32,768 nt of DNA from RGIG3102 sp964369975 (GCA_964369975.1 CAYJFZ010000016.1:1-32768), one strand, 5' to 3'; positions 17,239 to 25,476 are shown, counted from the stretch's first letter. The notes: generated by a model from the sequence alone, not told the origin. Translations and numbers: made by a program.

Positions 17239-17574
17239 TTATAGAGTAATTAGTTTATCATCATTCATTATGTAATCTGTTAAGTCTTGACCTGCGTATT
17301 TTACATCTATACCGATACTTTTTAAAGTTTCTTCTGCATTGTATTTATCAGCACACGCCTTACACGCTTGTAAATGAACTCCTGATTTAATCATCTGTTT
17401 TATGAGTTCTTGAATTTCTTTATCCTCATTTATCAATTTTGTAGATGCTCCCCAAATTAGAATGTTAACGCTATCCCACCAGCCTTTTTTCAGCGAGTTT
17501 TGAGAATACATACCTATCATATTATTAATAGTATCCTTATTGTTTGTTGTCCATAGTATATTTAATCTTTTCAT
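17239..17574 (-). CDS. DsrE-like small protein
   Basis: This 111-residue cytoplasmic protein of the DsrE/DsrF-like family opens with NILWTTNNKDTINNMI. The region WWDSVNILIWGASTKLI follows, then a Cys-x-x-Cys pair (Cys71, Cys74 in QACKACADKY). DsrE-like proteins take part in sulfur relay, but many stand-alone members have no known role. The ATG follows AAAAGGAGCAGCAGT. It stands alone with its own promoter (17653-17681) and the shared terminator. Confidence 0.85.
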   Translation of the reverse strand: MKRLNILWTTNNKDTINNMIGMYSQNSLKKGWWDSVNILIWGASTKLINEDKEIQELIKQMIKSGVHLQACKACADKYNAEETLKSIGIDVKYAGQDLTDYIMNDDKLITL

Positions 17575-17652
17575 ACTGCTGCTCCTTTTTAGTATGGATA
17601 TATTAAAATATCCGTTGCTGTGTTATTAAAAATGCACTTTTGCCTTAATTAA

Positions 17653-17681
17653 ATTATACTATATAAGTAAAAAAATATCAA
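17653..17681 (-). promoter_or_regulatory. Promoter of the DsrE-like gene
   Basis: Minus-strand TTGATA (17676-17681) and TATAAT (17653-17658) have a 17-base spacer. The leader contains a small hairpin, GGATAT/ATATCC, at 17594-17611. Confidence 0.75.
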
Positions 17682-17868
17682 TATATCAAGCAGTATAAAT
17701 GTAGCTAATTTTTGAACAAACTTATAATTATATGTAAATATATTTATATTCTTATAGTTTAGCCTTAAACATCGCCTTTATTCCTCTTTTATTACAGCTT
17801 TTATAAAATATCATTGGACTTTTTTCTTTTAATGTTGTATACTATTTTTTAGACAAAAAGGAGATTTT

Positions 17869-18447
17869 ATGTACTTAGAATTATTTAAAAAAATTGATGA
17901 CACCATAAAGGAAAACCCTGATAAAAATATAATTATCGCAATCGATGGCCCAAGCGCAAGTGGCAAAAGCTACTTAAGTGATTTATTAAACGAGAAGTAT
18001 GATTGCAATATTTTTCATATGGATGATTTCTTTTTATCAGAAGAAAGAAAGACAAAAGAGCGCTTAGCACAAGCTGGCGGTAATGTGGATTATGAAAGAG
18101 TAAAGAGCGATTTGCTCACCCCTTTAATTAATAATGAAGAATTTATTTACGATATTTATTCTTGCAAAACTGGCGAAGTAGCCCCCTCAAACAAAACGAA
18201 AATTAAAAAAATCAATTTTGTTGAAGGTGTTTATAGCCAGCACCCAGAACTTTTAGAGTTTTATGATTTAAGGGTGTTCTTATCTTTAGACAGAAAAACC
18301 CAGCTTGAGAGGATTTTAAAAAGAAGTAATGAATTTATGCTTTCAAGATTTGAAAACGAATGGATACCGCTTGAAGATAATTATTTTAATGCTTTAGAAG
18401 TTTTAGAAAATAGCGATATAGTAATAGATACTACAAATTTATTTTAA
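17869..18447 (+). CDS. Uridine kinase-like P-loop protein
   Basis: This 192-residue nucleoside/phosphoribulokinase-type protein has a Walker A GPSASGKS at residues 27-34 and the FHMDDFF motif typical of uridine kinase-like enzymes. An IVFVEGVYS-like strand (NFVEGVYSQHPEL) and a lid containing LERILKRS follow. It probably phosphorylates a nucleoside or a related alcohol; the substrate is not settled. AAAAGGAG precedes the ATG. A promoter TTGGAC-N18-TATACT lies directly upstream. It is transcribed alone. Confidence 0.8.
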   Translation: MYLELFKKIDDTIKENPDKNIIIAIDGPSASGKSYLSDLLNEKYDCNIFHMDDFFLSEERKTKERLAQAGGNVDYERVKSDLLTPLINNEEFIYDIYSCKTGEVAPSNKTKIKKINFVEGVYSQHPELLEFYDLRVFLSLDRKTQLERILKRSNEFMLSRFENEWIPLEDNYFNALEVLENSDIVIDTTNLF

Positions 18448-18580
18448 CTTACTAAAAATAATTTTATTATCTTTATTTTAAGCAGATTAATCAATAATTT
18501 AAGCACTTGAAAATATAATAATTAAAATATTTTATTACTTGTTTTGATATTTAAACTAAAAATAAATTAACACAATTAAA

Positions 18581-18607
18581 AAAACGATGCCTTAGCATCG
18601 TTTTTTT
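18581..18607. terminator. Terminator after potD (also usable from the plus strand)
   Basis: The stem CGATGC/GCATCG (18585-18590 with 18595-18600), loop CTTA, is flanked by A- and T-runs. Confidence 0.9.
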
Positions 18608-18614
18608 ATTTTTA

Positions 18615-19889
18615 TTAGTAGTCTATGTTTTTCTTTTTCATTTTGCCTCTTATTACAAAAATCGCAACAAGAAGTATCACACCTGCAAAGAATAAAGCCG
18701 GTACTAAAAGACTTGAAGCTTCTTCGCTATAAGCCTTTACTTCACTCCAAGCTGTATCCATTTCAGTATTGATTTCATCTGTAAGAACTGTAAATGCTTC
18801 TGTATTTTCTAATAAAGAAGCATCTGGATAGATTATTGGAGAATTTTTCATTTCATCGTCTAACAATTCTCTTACTGCTGGTAGTGGTGATGAGTAGCCG
18901 ATATAATCAGCATTTGCTAAAGCGATTTCAAGCTCACATAAGAAGTTGATGTACATATGCGCTGCTTCTTTATTTTGAGAGTTTTCCATGATAACCATAG
19001 CATCTGTAAAGTAGTTTGTTCCTTCTTCAGGTACTGCAAAAGCTAAATCAGGGTTTGTGTCTATCATTGTGTAAGCATCGCCTGCATAGTATGGTGCTAA
19101 AGCAGCTTCGCCACCTTCCATTTTATCAAAAATTTCATCGTTTACATATGCTTGAACAACACCTTTTTGCTCAATTAAAGTTTCTTTTGCTGTTTGGATA
19201 TCTTCAGCTGATTGTGGGTTTAGTGATAAGCCATTTTTAATTAAAGCAATAGCAAAGGCATCACGAGGGTTATTAAACATTAAAATGTTGCCTGCATAAT
19301 CTTCATTCCATAGCATATCCCAGCTTGTAACTTCTTCTGTAACCATTGTTGTGTTATAAATAATACCAACAACACCCCAAGTGTAAGGTACATAGTATTC
19401 ATTCTCTGTATCGAATGCTAAGTTTTTATGCTTGTCATCGATTAATTCAAAGTTTGGAATTAATGAGAAGTCTAAAGGTGAAAGTAAGTCTTCATTTATC
19501 ATTCTGCCTATCATATAGTCAGAAGGGATAAGTAAGTCATAATCAGCGCCACCGCTAACTATTTTTGTATACATTTCTTCGTTATTTGCAAATAATTGAT
19601 AGTTTACTTCAATACCTGTTAATTGTGTAAATGCTTCATTTACATCTAAAGTTTCATCAGAGCCATCTGAGATGTATTCACCCCAGTTAAACACATTTAA
19701 AGTGATTGGTTCTTCATCATTTCTTAGTCTTTCCCAGTCATAGTCAGCGCTCACTGATACCTCAACGCCTTCAACAGTAATAGTCATCATTTCTTTTTCT
19801 TCGCTTGCAAAAGCAGTTAGGGCAGTAGCACCTATAACTCCAACTAACATAATTATGGCAATCGCCATACTAATAATTCTTTTTTTCAA
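18615..19889 (-). CDS. potD: Polyamine ABC transporter substrate-binding protein with C-terminal membrane anchor
   Basis: This 424-residue protein starts at a TTG codon placed 8 bases after GGAGG. The next ATG is 7 codons on and would remove the KKR n-region. A signal peptide covers about 1-29 (ends ALTAFAS) with no lipobox cysteine. The PotD-type domain shows LNVFNWGEYI, LLIPSDYMIGRM and PYTWGVVGIIYN, and binds spermidine or putrescine in this family. The C-terminus has a hydrophobic helix (LLVPALFFAGVILLVAIFVI) followed by RGKMKKK, so the protein is probably tethered at its C-terminus, unlike the usual lipoprotein anchor. It is last in the potABCD operon. Confidence 0.92.
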   Translation of the reverse strand: MKKRIISMAIAIIMLVGVIGATALTAFASEEKEMMTITVEGVEVSVSADYDWERLRNDEEPITLNVFNWGEYISDGSDETLDVNEAFTQLTGIEVNYQLFANNEEMYTKIVSGGADYDLLIPSDYMIGRMINEDLLSPLDFSLIPNFELIDDKHKNLAFDTENEYYVPYTWGVVGIIYNTTMVTEEVTSWDMLWNEDYAGNILMFNNPRDAFAIALIKNGLSLNPQSAEDIQTAKETLIEQKGVVQAYVNDEIFDKMEGGEAALAPYYAGDAYTMIDTNPDLAFAVPEEGTNYFTDAMVIMENSQNKEAAHMYINFLCELEIALANADYIGYSSPLPAVRELLDDEMKNSPIIYPDASLLENTEAFTVLTDEINTEMDTAWSEVKAYSEEASSLLVPALFFAGVILLVAIFVIRGKMKKKNIDY

Positions 19890-19907
19890 TTTTGTTTCCT
19901 CCTAAAA

Positions 19908-20702
19908 TTAAGCTTTTTTGTATTTTTCTTTTTCTTTTTGTACATCTCGTATATTCACTATTAATAATATAATTAATATTATAACAAACATTATAGTTGA
20001 CAACGCATACATATCAGGGCTTACTCTTCTTCTTGTCATTGAATAAATAGCAACAGGTAGCGTTTGTGTATGTCCTGAGTTAAAGTATGAAATTACAAAG
20101 TCATCTATAGAAAAGGTAAGTGCCATTAAAAATCCTGTCATTATTCCTGGGAATATTTCTGGGATAATTACTTTAAAAAACGCCTGCCTTGGATTGCAAC
20201 CAAGGTCTAAAGCTGCCTCATATACCCTCATATCCATCTGCCTTAATTTAGGTAGTACAGATAGTATTACATAAGGCAAATTAAAGGTTATGTGCGATAT
20301 TAAAAGTGTTATTAAGCCAAATTCAAAGCCTATAAAATCTTTAAATACATTAAATAATAATAGCATTGAAATAGCTGTAATAATTTCTGGGTTTACAACT
20401 GGCATATAGCTTATATTAATTACTAAAGCCTTTTCAAATTTACTCATCGCATTTATTCCAACTGCCGCTATCGTTCCAAGGGCTGTTGCAATTACTGCTG
20501 ATAAAATAGCTACAATAATTGTATTTAAAAACGCTTGCACAACTATTTCATCTTTAAAAAGCTCTGTATACCACTGAGTAGTAAATCCCGTCCATACTGT
20601 ACGACTTTTACTTGAATTGAATGAGAAAGTTATCATTACAAAAATCGGCAAGTATAAAAAAGCTAAGACAAATGCCCAGTAAAATTTTCTTAAGTTTTTC
20701 AT
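19908..20702 (-). CDS. potC: Spermidine/putrescine ABC transporter permease PotC
   Basis: This 264-residue inner-membrane permease has six membrane segments. The EAA loop that contacts the ATPase reads YEAALDLGCNPRQAFFKVIIPEIFPGI. The ATG overlaps the potB stop by one base (TAATG), indicating coupled translation. It forms the channel with PotB. Confidence 0.94.
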   Translation of the reverse strand: MKNLRKFYWAFVLAFLYLPIFVMITFSFNSSKSRTVWTGFTTQWYTELFKDEIVVQAFLNTIIVAILSAVIATALGTIAAVGINAMSKFEKALVINISYMPVVNPEIITAISMLLLFNVFKDFIGFEFGLITLLISHITFNLPYVILSVLPKLRQMDMRVYEAALDLGCNPRQAFFKVIIPEIFPGIMTGFLMALTFSIDDFVISYFNSGHTQTLPVAIYSMTRRRVSPDMYALSTIMFVIILIILLIVNIRDVQKEKEKYKKA

Positions 20703-21511
20703 TAGAATGTCACCTCCGTGTCTTCTGTAGCGAAGCCGTTAGTTACACTCATACATAATAGTACTAACACCATTAATACAAGCCCCATAGCAGAGCCTAA
20801 ATGTGGATTATATGTATTGCCTAAGAATTGCATTTCAATTAAGTCACCAATCATAAAGCTGTTACCACCGCCAAGCATTCTTGAAATAATGAATGTTGAA
20901 CAGCTTGGAACAAATACCATAGTTATCCCAGTAGTTATTCCTGGAATGCTTAAAGGTAAAAACACTCTAAAAAGCACTTGCCATAAATTAGCGCCTAAGT
21001 CTTGCGCTGCTTCTATTAATGAATGATCTATTTTTACCATCGTTGAATACAGTGGCATTATCATAAATGGTAGATAATTATACACCATACCTAATACTAC
21101 TGCCCCGCTTGTGTTTATCATCTCAAAAGGGCCAATGCCAAAATAGCCTAAAAATGTGTTTATTATACCATTGTTTTCAAGTAAGGACATCCATGCGTAT
21201 GTTCTTAAAAGAAAGTTCATCCACATCGGCAAAATTATTATCATCAGCATAATCTTTTGATGTGTTGGTTTTAGTCTTGATATCATATAGCTTATAGGAT
21301 ACGATATCAATAAACATATTACAGTTGCTATTGCAGCGAGTAGTATACTGCCTAAAAAGACAGTCGCATATTTTGAAAGTTCGCTCATATTGCTCAGGGT
21401 AAAGCTACCCTCTGGTGTTGTAAAAGCAAAATAAATAACTAAACATAAAGGTAAAAATATAAAAATTGTCATCCATACTATGTAAGGAAGTCCAACATAT
21501 TTAGTCTTCAT
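20702..21511 (-). CDS. potB: Spermidine/putrescine ABC transporter permease PotB
   Basis: This 269-residue permease has six membrane segments and the EAA loop IEAAQDLGANLWQVLFRVFLPLSIPGI. YAWMSLLENNGIIN and the MINTSGAVVLGMVYNYLPFMI region are typical of PotB. It starts 2 bases after potA and overlaps potC by one base, so all three are tightly coupled. Confidence 0.94.
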   Translation of the reverse strand: MKTKYVGLPYIVWMTIFIFLPLCLVIYFAFTTPEGSFTLSNMSELSKYATVFLGSILLAAIATVICLLISYPISYMISRLKPTHQKIMLMIIILPMWMNFLLRTYAWMSLLENNGIINTFLGYFGIGPFEMINTSGAVVLGMVYNYLPFMIMPLYSTMVKIDHSLIEAAQDLGANLWQVLFRVFLPLSIPGITTGITMVFVPSCSTFIISRMLGGGNSFMIGDLIEMQFLGNTYNPHLGSAMGLVLMVLVLLCMSVTNGFATEDTEVTF

Positions 21512-21513
21512 AC

Positions 21514-22560
21514 TCAGTCCCTCATTCTTTTCATAATATGTATTTCTTCAGGACCGATATTCATACCAACTAAATTGCCTTCTTGTTGCTTTTGCGTAGA
21601 ATGGATTAGCCAGTCAAAGCCACCTTGCTCAACTGATATCTCATAATGCACCCCTTTAAAAGTTACACTTTTTACAACGCCTTGCAAACTTCCTTGCGTC
21701 GCCGGTACAATTTCGATATCCTCAGGGCGAATTACAACATTTACAAGCTCATTGCTCATAAAGCCCTTATCAACACAATCAAACTGTGTACCGTTAATTT
21801 CGATTAAAAAGTCTTTAACCATAATACCATCAATGATATTACTCTCGCCGATAAAATCAGCTACGAAAGCATTTACAGGCTCATTGTAGATATCCATAGG
21901 TGTTCCTATTTGTTGAATAAGTCCATCTTTCATAACAACGACTGTATCGCTCATAGTTAAGGCTTCTTCTTGGTCGTGAGTTACATAAATAAAAGTGATG
22001 TCTAAAGCTTGCTGAATTCTTTTTAATTCCCTTTGCATCTCTTTTCTTAATTTTAAGTCAAGTGCACCTAAAGGCTCATCTAATAATAAAACTTTTGGAT
22101 GATTAATTAAGGCCCTTGCTATTGCAACCCTTTGCTGTTGCCCGCCTGATAAAGTGGTAGTATCTCTTCTTGCATACTCTCTCAGGTTTACAATTTCAAG
22201 CATCTCTAACACTCTTGTACGGATTTCATTTTCATTGACTTTTTTAAGTCTTAATCCGAATGCTACATTTTCAAACACATTTAAGTGTGAAAATAAAGCA
22301 TACTTTTGGAACACTGTATTTACCTGTCTTTTATAAGGTGGTAAATCCACAATGTTTACGCCGTCAAAAAAAACACTGCCTGACTTCGGTTCTAAAAATC
22401 CGCCAATTATCCTTAAGGTAGTAGTTTTACCACAGCCTGATGGCCCTAGCAAAGTTACAAATTCCTTATCGTGGATATCAAGTGATAATTCACTTAAAAC
22501 GGTTTCTCCGTTGAAATCAACAACAATGTCTTTGAGACTGATAATAGTTTTGTCTTTCAT
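21514..22560 (-). CDS. potA: Spermidine/putrescine ABC transporter ATPase PotA
   Basis: This 348-residue ABC ATPase powers polyamine import. Walker A GPSGCGKTT is at about 39-47, the Q-loop NTVFQKYALFSHL, the signature LSGGQQQRVAIARAL and Walker B VLLLDEPLGALD follow. A C-terminal TOBE-type domain contains VVIRPEDIEI and GVVKSVTFKGVHYEI. It is first in the potABCD operon, 45 bases or so from the predicted transcript start. The ribosome site is AAGGGG. Confidence 0.95.
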   Translation of the reverse strand: MKDKTIISLKDIVVDFNGETVLSELSLDIHDKEFVTLLGPSGCGKTTTLRIIGGFLEPKSGSVFFDGVNIVDLPPYKRQVNTVFQKYALFSHLNVFENVAFGLRLKKVNENEIRTRVLEMLEIVNLREYARRDTTTLSGGQQQRVAIARALINHPKVLLLDEPLGALDLKLRKEMQRELKRIQQALDITFIYVTHDQEEALTMSDTVVVMKDGLIQQIGTPMDIYNEPVNAFVADFIGESNIIDGIMVKDFLIEINGTQFDCVDKGFMSNELVNVVIRPEDIEIVPATQGSLQGVVKSVTFKGVHYEISVEQGGFDWLIHSTQKQQEGNLVGMNIGPEEIHIMKRMRD

Positions 22561-22611
22561 TTCTCGACCCCTTTGCGGTAATATTACTGCGCCTCTACGC
22601 AGCCGATGCCA

Positions 22612-22640
22612 ATTATACCACCCCGCAAAAGGTTTGTTAC
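22612..22640 (-). promoter_or_regulatory. potABCD promoter
   Basis: Minus-strand TATAAT lies at 22612-22617. A 4/6 match to the -35 box (GTAACA, 22635-22640) stands 17 bases upstream of it. The short leader contains a small stem CTGCG/CGCAG. Confidence 0.65.
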
Positions 22641-22641
22641 A

Positions 22642-22706
22642 CTGATTAAATTTAATCAGCTACAGTAGTACATACAGCATCAGTATGAATACAATGTATT
22701 TCATAC
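22642..22706. promoter_or_regulatory. Two palindromes upstream of the pot promoter
   Basis: A perfect 18-base palindrome, CTGATTAAATTTAATCAG, lies at 22642-22659 next to the -35 box. A second inverted repeat (GTATGAA ... TTCATAC around ATACAATGTA) is at 22683-22706. Their position suits regulator binding. No regulator gene is adjacent. Confidence 0.5.
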
Positions 22707-22798
22707 TATTTGCAATTTTATATGTTTTAGTTTTTTTTGTCAATACCTATTTTGAAAAATTTACACTCTTTAATTAAAATATACAATTTTTTTAATAA

Positions 22799-22840
22799 AA
22801 AGCCCTTGTTTTCTATGAAATAATTAAAAATAAGGGCTAA
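22799..22840 (-). terminator. Terminator of the phosphoribosyltransferase gene
   Basis: AGCCCTT pairs with AAGGGCT across a 24-base AT-rich loop and is followed on the minus strand by TTTTATT. Confidence 0.65.
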
Positions 22841-22851
22841 TTTAAATATTT

Positions 22852-23418
22852 TTATCCTATGAATAATGGTAAATCCTGAATGTAGTATAGATTATCAACA
22901 TTAAAATCGTTACCCTCTTTTAATATTGCAGCATAGCCTACTACATCACACCCCAGCTTATCTGTTAATACTTCCATCGCTTTGAATGTTCCACCAGTTG
23001 AAACAACATCATCAATTAGTAATACTTTTTTGCCTTTAATTTTATCTGCATCTCTTCCATCTACTACCATAGTCTGCTCACCTTGAGTAGTAATAGATTT
23101 TACTGTTGTAGTTATGGCATTTAGCATATAAGCCTTTATACCTTTTCTAAAAACTACAAAGTCTTTTTCGCCAAGTTGTGTGCATACACTTTGTGCTAAA
23201 GGTAACACTTTTGCTTCTGGGCATACGATATAGTCATATTCTACATCTTTAATTTTTTCGCAAATTAATTTTGCACAGTAGTTTGTAAGCTCTGTATCGC
23301 CTAATAAAACAAAACTTGCTATGTGCAGTGTATCTGTTACAGGTGCTATATCAAGCTTTTCTATTCTGCCTCCTAAATCGATATCGTAGTGTGTTTGCCC
23401 TGTGTATGGTATAGCCAT
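22852..23418 (-). CDS. Purine phosphoribosyltransferase-family protein
   Basis: This 188-residue protein has the PRPP-binding motif VLLIDDVVSTGGT at residues 132-144 and a PEAK...LPLA loop near 68-74, matching the adenine phosphoribosyltransferase-like group. Such enzymes join a purine base to PRPP in salvage; the base is not certain (adenine, xanthine or other). AAGGAG lies 7 bases before the ATG. It stands alone with its own terminator. Confidence 0.8.
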   Translation of the reverse strand: MAIPYTGQTHYDIDLGGRIEKLDIAPVTDTLHIASFVLLGDTELTNYCAKLICEKIKDVEYDYIVCPEAKVLPLAQSVCTQLGEKDFVVFRKGIKAYMLNAITTTVKSITTQGEQTMVVDGRDADKIKGKKVLLIDDVVSTGGTFKAMEVLTDKLGCDVVGYAAILKEGNDFNVDNLYYIQDLPLFIG

Positions 23419-23560
23419 GATGTACTCCTTATATTAAAAAATTTTTTTATTACATTATATATAATAGTATATACAAATTTTAGATTTTTTTCAACTTTTA
23501 CTTTGCTTTTTTTTAATTTTATTATATACTTAATATAAATTGTATTAAAAAGAGGTATAT

Positions 23561-23770
23561 ATGTTTGCATTAGTGAGTTTAATGAGTTTATATTTAGGCA
23601 CAAGTAACATACTTTCTGCTTTTAGGGTTCCTTTTAGTGAGTTTGAGGCTATGAACTGGCTTTTACTCTTAACGGGTGTTATTTTAATTTTTGTAGGCCT
23701 TGCTTGTATGTGGCAGGCTGTGATAGATGCAAAAAACAAAAATAATGATACAAAAAATAAACCGAAGTAG
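23561..23770 (+). CDS. Small two-helix membrane protein, function unknown
   Basis: This 69-residue protein has two hydrophobic segments (about 3-22 and 30-52) and a Lys/Asn-rich tail. AAGAGG precedes the ATG and a clear terminator follows, so it is likely a real gene. No family is recognised. The first helix is interrupted by GTSN. Confidence 0.6.
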   Translation: MFALVSLMSLYLGTSNILSAFRVPFSEFEAMNWLLLLTGVILIFVGLACMWQAVIDAKNKNNDTKNKPK

Positions 23771-23800
23771 GAATGCTTTTAGCATTCCTTTTTGTTTTTT
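23769..23800 (+). terminator. Terminator of the 69-residue protein gene
   Basis: The stem AGGAATGC/GCATTCCT is followed by TTTTGTTTTTT. Confidence 0.9.
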
Positions 23801-23964
23801 ATATATAATTTATCCTTAGTTTTCTATTTATATTATATAACTTTATTATATATATTGAAAATCTAAATAAAAAATTACACTTTTTTTACTCTATAAGTAA
23901 AAATTGTCATAATAAAAAGCCTTTAAAAAGCAAACAATAGCACTATACAAAAGGAGGTATTATT

Positions 23965-24318
23965 ATGGCTGAAAAATATAAACCGCATAAAAAATTACAA
24001 AACTCAAGTAAACCAATAAATAGCTATCCTGCTTCTTCAAGTGGTGTATACACCTTTGATGAGATGATGCAAAAGCAATACGAAGAAACTTTAGCTGCTT
24101 TAGAAGTAAATGATAAAAAAGAAAATATGATTACACCTTTAGAAGAATTCCCTATGTATGATAATGAGAAAAATTTAGAGAATATTCAGGTAAATTCTTA
24201 CACTAAAAATGCCAAAAACTCTACTCTTAAAGATATCGAAAATAATAAAAGAGGACAGCAAGACGATGAAACAGTAGCTCAAAACTTTGTAGATAGGACG
24301 CAATTCCCTTTAGAATAG
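23965..24318 (+). CDS. Hydrophilic hypothetical protein
   Basis: This 117-residue protein is polar and Lys/Asn/Glu-rich, with no membrane segment, no signal peptide and no recognised family. It includes the stretches YTFDEMMQKQYEETLAAL and ETVAQNFVDRTQFPLE. An optimal AAAGGAGG lies before the ATG and a strong terminator follows, so it is expected to be expressed as a single gene. It lies 290 bases upstream of the small-peptide arrays, but the intervening terminator separates them. Confidence 0.6.
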   Translation: MAEKYKPHKKLQNSSKPINSYPASSSGVYTFDEMMQKQYEETLAALEVNDKKENMITPLEEFPMYDNEKNLENIQVNSYTKNAKNSTLKDIENNKRGQQDDETVAQNFVDRTQFPLE

Positions 24319-24391
24319 CTTTTTAGCTAACTAATTTTATATGCTATTTTTGTCAGTTTTTACAAAGTTTTCTATTAACAAAATATTAACT

Positions 24392-24428
24392 AGAGATACT
24401 TTATTCATAAGTATCTCTATTTTTTATG
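24392..24428 (+). terminator. Terminator of the hydrophilic protein gene
   Basis: A perfect 10-base stem AGAGATACTT/AAGTATCTCT with a 7-base loop is followed by ATTTTTTAT. Confidence 0.93.
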
Positions 24429-24518
24429 CAAGGTGCATATTTTGATTTTTTTAAGTTGTATACTTTGCTTTTTATGTTAATACTTTATACAAAAAAGTTA
24501 TTTTGCCCTTGTAAAATA

Positions 24519-24562
24519 TGTGACTAAAATCACTTTAAAAGCTACTGTTTATCACTTATAAT
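24519..24562 (+). promoter_or_regulatory. CRP/FNR-type site and promoter of peptide operon 1
   Basis: TGTGA-N6-TCACT lies at 24519-24534 (centre 24526.5) and a perfect TATAAT at 24557-24562. With a start near 24569 the site is centred at about -42, the class II activator position. The same arrangement recurs exactly before peptide operon 2. A conventional -35 box is weak, as expected for an activated promoter. Confidence 0.72.
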
Positions 24563-24609
24563 GAAATCAAGGAAGGCAACCTAAATAAACGAAAAGGAGA
24601 AGATGAAGT

Positions 24610-24690
24610 ATGAAATTACAAAATGTTATAATTTACAACCCTACATCTGGCCTTGAAAGTGGAATCTATAAAAAAAGAGATTCACTATAA
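24610..24690 (+). CDS. First peptide of operon 1 (VIIYNPTS family), 26 residues
   Basis: This 26-residue ORF begins MKLQNVIIYNPTSGLES and ends KKRDSL. AAGGAGA lies 9 bases before the ATG. An out-of-frame ATG at 24603 is too close to the ribosome site. It matches the first ORF of operon 2 over VIIYNPTSxLE, and the flanking DNA (GGAGAAGATGA) is conserved too, which supports this start. It has no signal peptide and no known family. It could be a functional peptide or a translated leader. Confidence 0.65.
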   Translation: MKLQNVIIYNPTSGLESGIYKKRDSL

Positions 24691-24751
24691 GTTTATTAAC
24701 TAAAGGCTAAGACAACCGCCCAAAACCACAGATCAGTAAAGGAGAGGCATT

Positions 24752-24817
24752 ATGAAAGTTACTAAATTATTAAAACTTGCAGCTCATTCTTATGCAACTA
24801 ATGAAGATCCAAGATAG
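24752..24817 (+). CDS. 21-residue array peptide, copy 1
   Basis: The peptide has MKVTKLLKLAAHSYA at its start and ends NEDPR. AAAGGAGAGG precedes the ATG. The helix pattern (V3, L6, L7, A10, Y14 on one face) is amphipathic, with a Lys-rich start and an acidic tail. No Cys, no signal peptide. Unknown family; coding status rests on the strong ribosome site and on conservation across seven copies. Confidence 0.7.
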   Translation: MKVTKLLKLAAHSYATNEDPR

Positions 24818-24872
24818 CTACAAAATGAAAAAAAGGAAATAAGCTTTATACACACAGTAAAGGAGAGGCATT

Positions 24873-24938
24873 ATGAAAGTTACTAAATTATTAAAACTTG
24901 CAGCTCATTCTTATGCAACTAATGAAGATCCAAGATAG
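24873..24938 (+). CDS. 21-residue array peptide, copy 2
   Basis: Identical in DNA and protein to copy 1, with the same AAAGGAGAGG site. It lies 121 bases downstream of copy 1. Confidence 0.7.
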   Translation: MKVTKLLKLAAHSYATNEDPR

Positions 24939-24993
24939 CTACAAAATGAAAAAAAGGAAATAAGCTTTATACACACAGTAAAGGAGAGGCATT

Positions 24994-25059
24994 ATGAAAG
25001 TTACTAAATTATTAAAACTTGCAGCTCATTCTTATGCAACTAATGAAGACCCAAGATAG
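24994..25059 (+). CDS. 21-residue array peptide, copy 3
   Basis: Same protein as copies 1 and 2, with one silent change (GAC for GAT at Asp19). Last peptide of this family in operon 1. Confidence 0.7.
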   Translation: MKVTKLLKLAAHSYATNEDPR

Positions 25060-25268
25060 TTGTTTTCTAAACTGTGAAAATCTTCTAAATTAACTTTTGA
25101 GTTAATTGTTATTAATAAAAGCCTTATTCATTATATAAATGCAAAATGGCTAAGACCTTAATTTATGACATCGAATACAATGTACTTTACAACTAAATAT
25201 ACACTACAGCACATACAATGTAGTTTTATTATAGATAGAAAATTTTTAAAAAAGGAAGAAATTATAAG
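25060..25268 (+). other. Non-coding stretch at the end of operon 1
   Basis: An 8-base hairpin AATTAACT/AGTTAATT (25088-25107) with weak T-tract could be a leaky terminator. ATACAATGTA occurs twice (25175-25184 and 25213-25222). No larger ORF is seen. Confidence 0.4.
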
Positions 25269-25292
25269 ATGATTAATAGTGAAAATCAATAA
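25269..25292 (+). CDS. 7-codon ORF (MINSENQ) before the terminator of operon 1
   Basis: The ATG has AAAAGGAAGA about 10 bases upstream, and the stop codon abuts the terminator stem. A 7-codon ORF in the same place ends operon 2. It may be chance. Confidence 0.3.
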   Translation: MINSENQ

Positions 25293-25335
25293 AGCCGCTT
25301 AATTCTAAATTTAGAGTTAAGCGGTTTTATTTTTA
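25291..25335 (+). terminator. Terminator of peptide operon 1
   Basis: CCGCTTAA/TTAAGCGG extends inward through TTCT/AGAG to a 12-base stem with loop AAATTT, followed by TTTTATTTTTATTT. Confidence 0.93.
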
Positions 25336-25476
25336 TTTAGCTAATTTTCTTTTGTATGAAATTATAAAAACTATACTAATTTCCTCTATAAACTGTATGA
25401 ATGAATAAGATTTTAATAGCGTGTAGCAATTTTCATAATTTTAACATATATTATTTATACAATACAACTAAGGTCT

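Larger units (their letters stand above)
24734..25059 (+). repeat. Tandem 121-bp repeat, 2.7 copies
   Basis: Units begin at 24734, 24855 and 24976. Each contains a ribosome site, a 21-codon ORF and a spacer. Copies 1 and 2 appear identical; copy 3 differs by one silent T-to-C and diverges after its stop codon. This indicates recent duplication. Confidence 0.95.

Noticed and set aside
23881..23964. Sigma-F/G promoter before the 117-residue protein gene
   Set aside because: CATAATA resembles a -10 box, but no matching -35 box exists at the right distance.
24734..25059. Tandem type I toxin-antitoxin loci with antisense RNA (as for Ldr or Ibs)
   Set aside because: The small amphipathic tandem peptides invite the comparison, but I found no convincing minus-strand promoter in the unit, and the peptides are less hydrophobic than such toxins. 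It is not excluded, only unsupported.
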